Below are positions 5,159 through 5,195 of a stretch of DNA of 5,195 nt, in pieces (the stretch's first letter is position 1; each line of letters opens with the position of its first letter). Under the pieces are notes generated by a model. It was not told the DNA's origin. It searched no databases and saw only the letters and a program-made list of their open reading frames with translations. A program made the position numbers and the translations under genes. Origin of the DNA: Ktedonobacter racemifer. Lineage in GTDB: Bacteria > Chloroflexota > DTOL01 > JACQYG01. Where the stretch lies: positions 901 to 6,095 of the forward strand of contig DYIS01000093.1 in assembly GCA_020723545.1 (NCBI GenBank), in the 5' to 3' direction.

Positions 5159-5195
5159 GGTATTATCTCCACGACACTAAGTTTTCCTTTGCGTC

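Noticed and set aside
1..5195. CRISPR array, tRNA, rRNA or insertion sequence
   Set aside because: No regularly spaced repeats, cloverleaf-like segments or transposase motifs were seen on either strand.

Overview
The window is 5.2 kb of mostly GC-rich bacterial chromosome with ordinary sigma70-type promoters, Shine-Dalgarno sites and the standard genetic code (two clear genes end in TGA). Protein style and G+C suggest an uncultured or thermophilic Chloroflexota-like bacterium. That placement is an impression from sequence style only and is weakly supported. No mobile element, RNA gene or CRISPR array is visible.

Layout, left to right. Bases 1-107 hold the possible tail of an upstream gene and a small palindrome followed by five T. 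A ten-helix EamA/DMT transporter (108-983, +) ends inside its own 16-bp terminator hairpin. A separate promoter (about 1038-1066) then drives a DapF-type epimerase homologue (1153-2055, +). That gene is clearly lower in G+C than its neighbours, and both catalytic cysteines are replaced by serine. Convergent to it is a LarA-type nickel-dependent 2-hydroxyacid racemase (2110-3375, -) with all nickel-pincer residues kept. A 229-bp divergent spacer follows. It carries a good promoter for a RecB/Cas4-like PD-(D/E)XK nuclease (3605-4408, +), which is split by an in-frame TGA at codon 96. A 90-bp convergent spacer with a long GC-rich hairpin leads to ribulose-phosphate 3-epimerase (4499-5158, -).

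The genes do not form one operon: each has its own orientation or its own promoter or terminator. Three of the five encode carbon-centre epimerases or racemases (DapF-like, LarA, Rpe), but they act in different pathways and I see no proof that they cooperate. The most notable points are the double Cys-to-Ser DapF homologue, the interrupted iron-sulfur nuclease that has also lost its QxxxY glutamine, and a His-to-Gln change at a metal-ligand position of Rpe. I did not find a clearly new multi-gene system.
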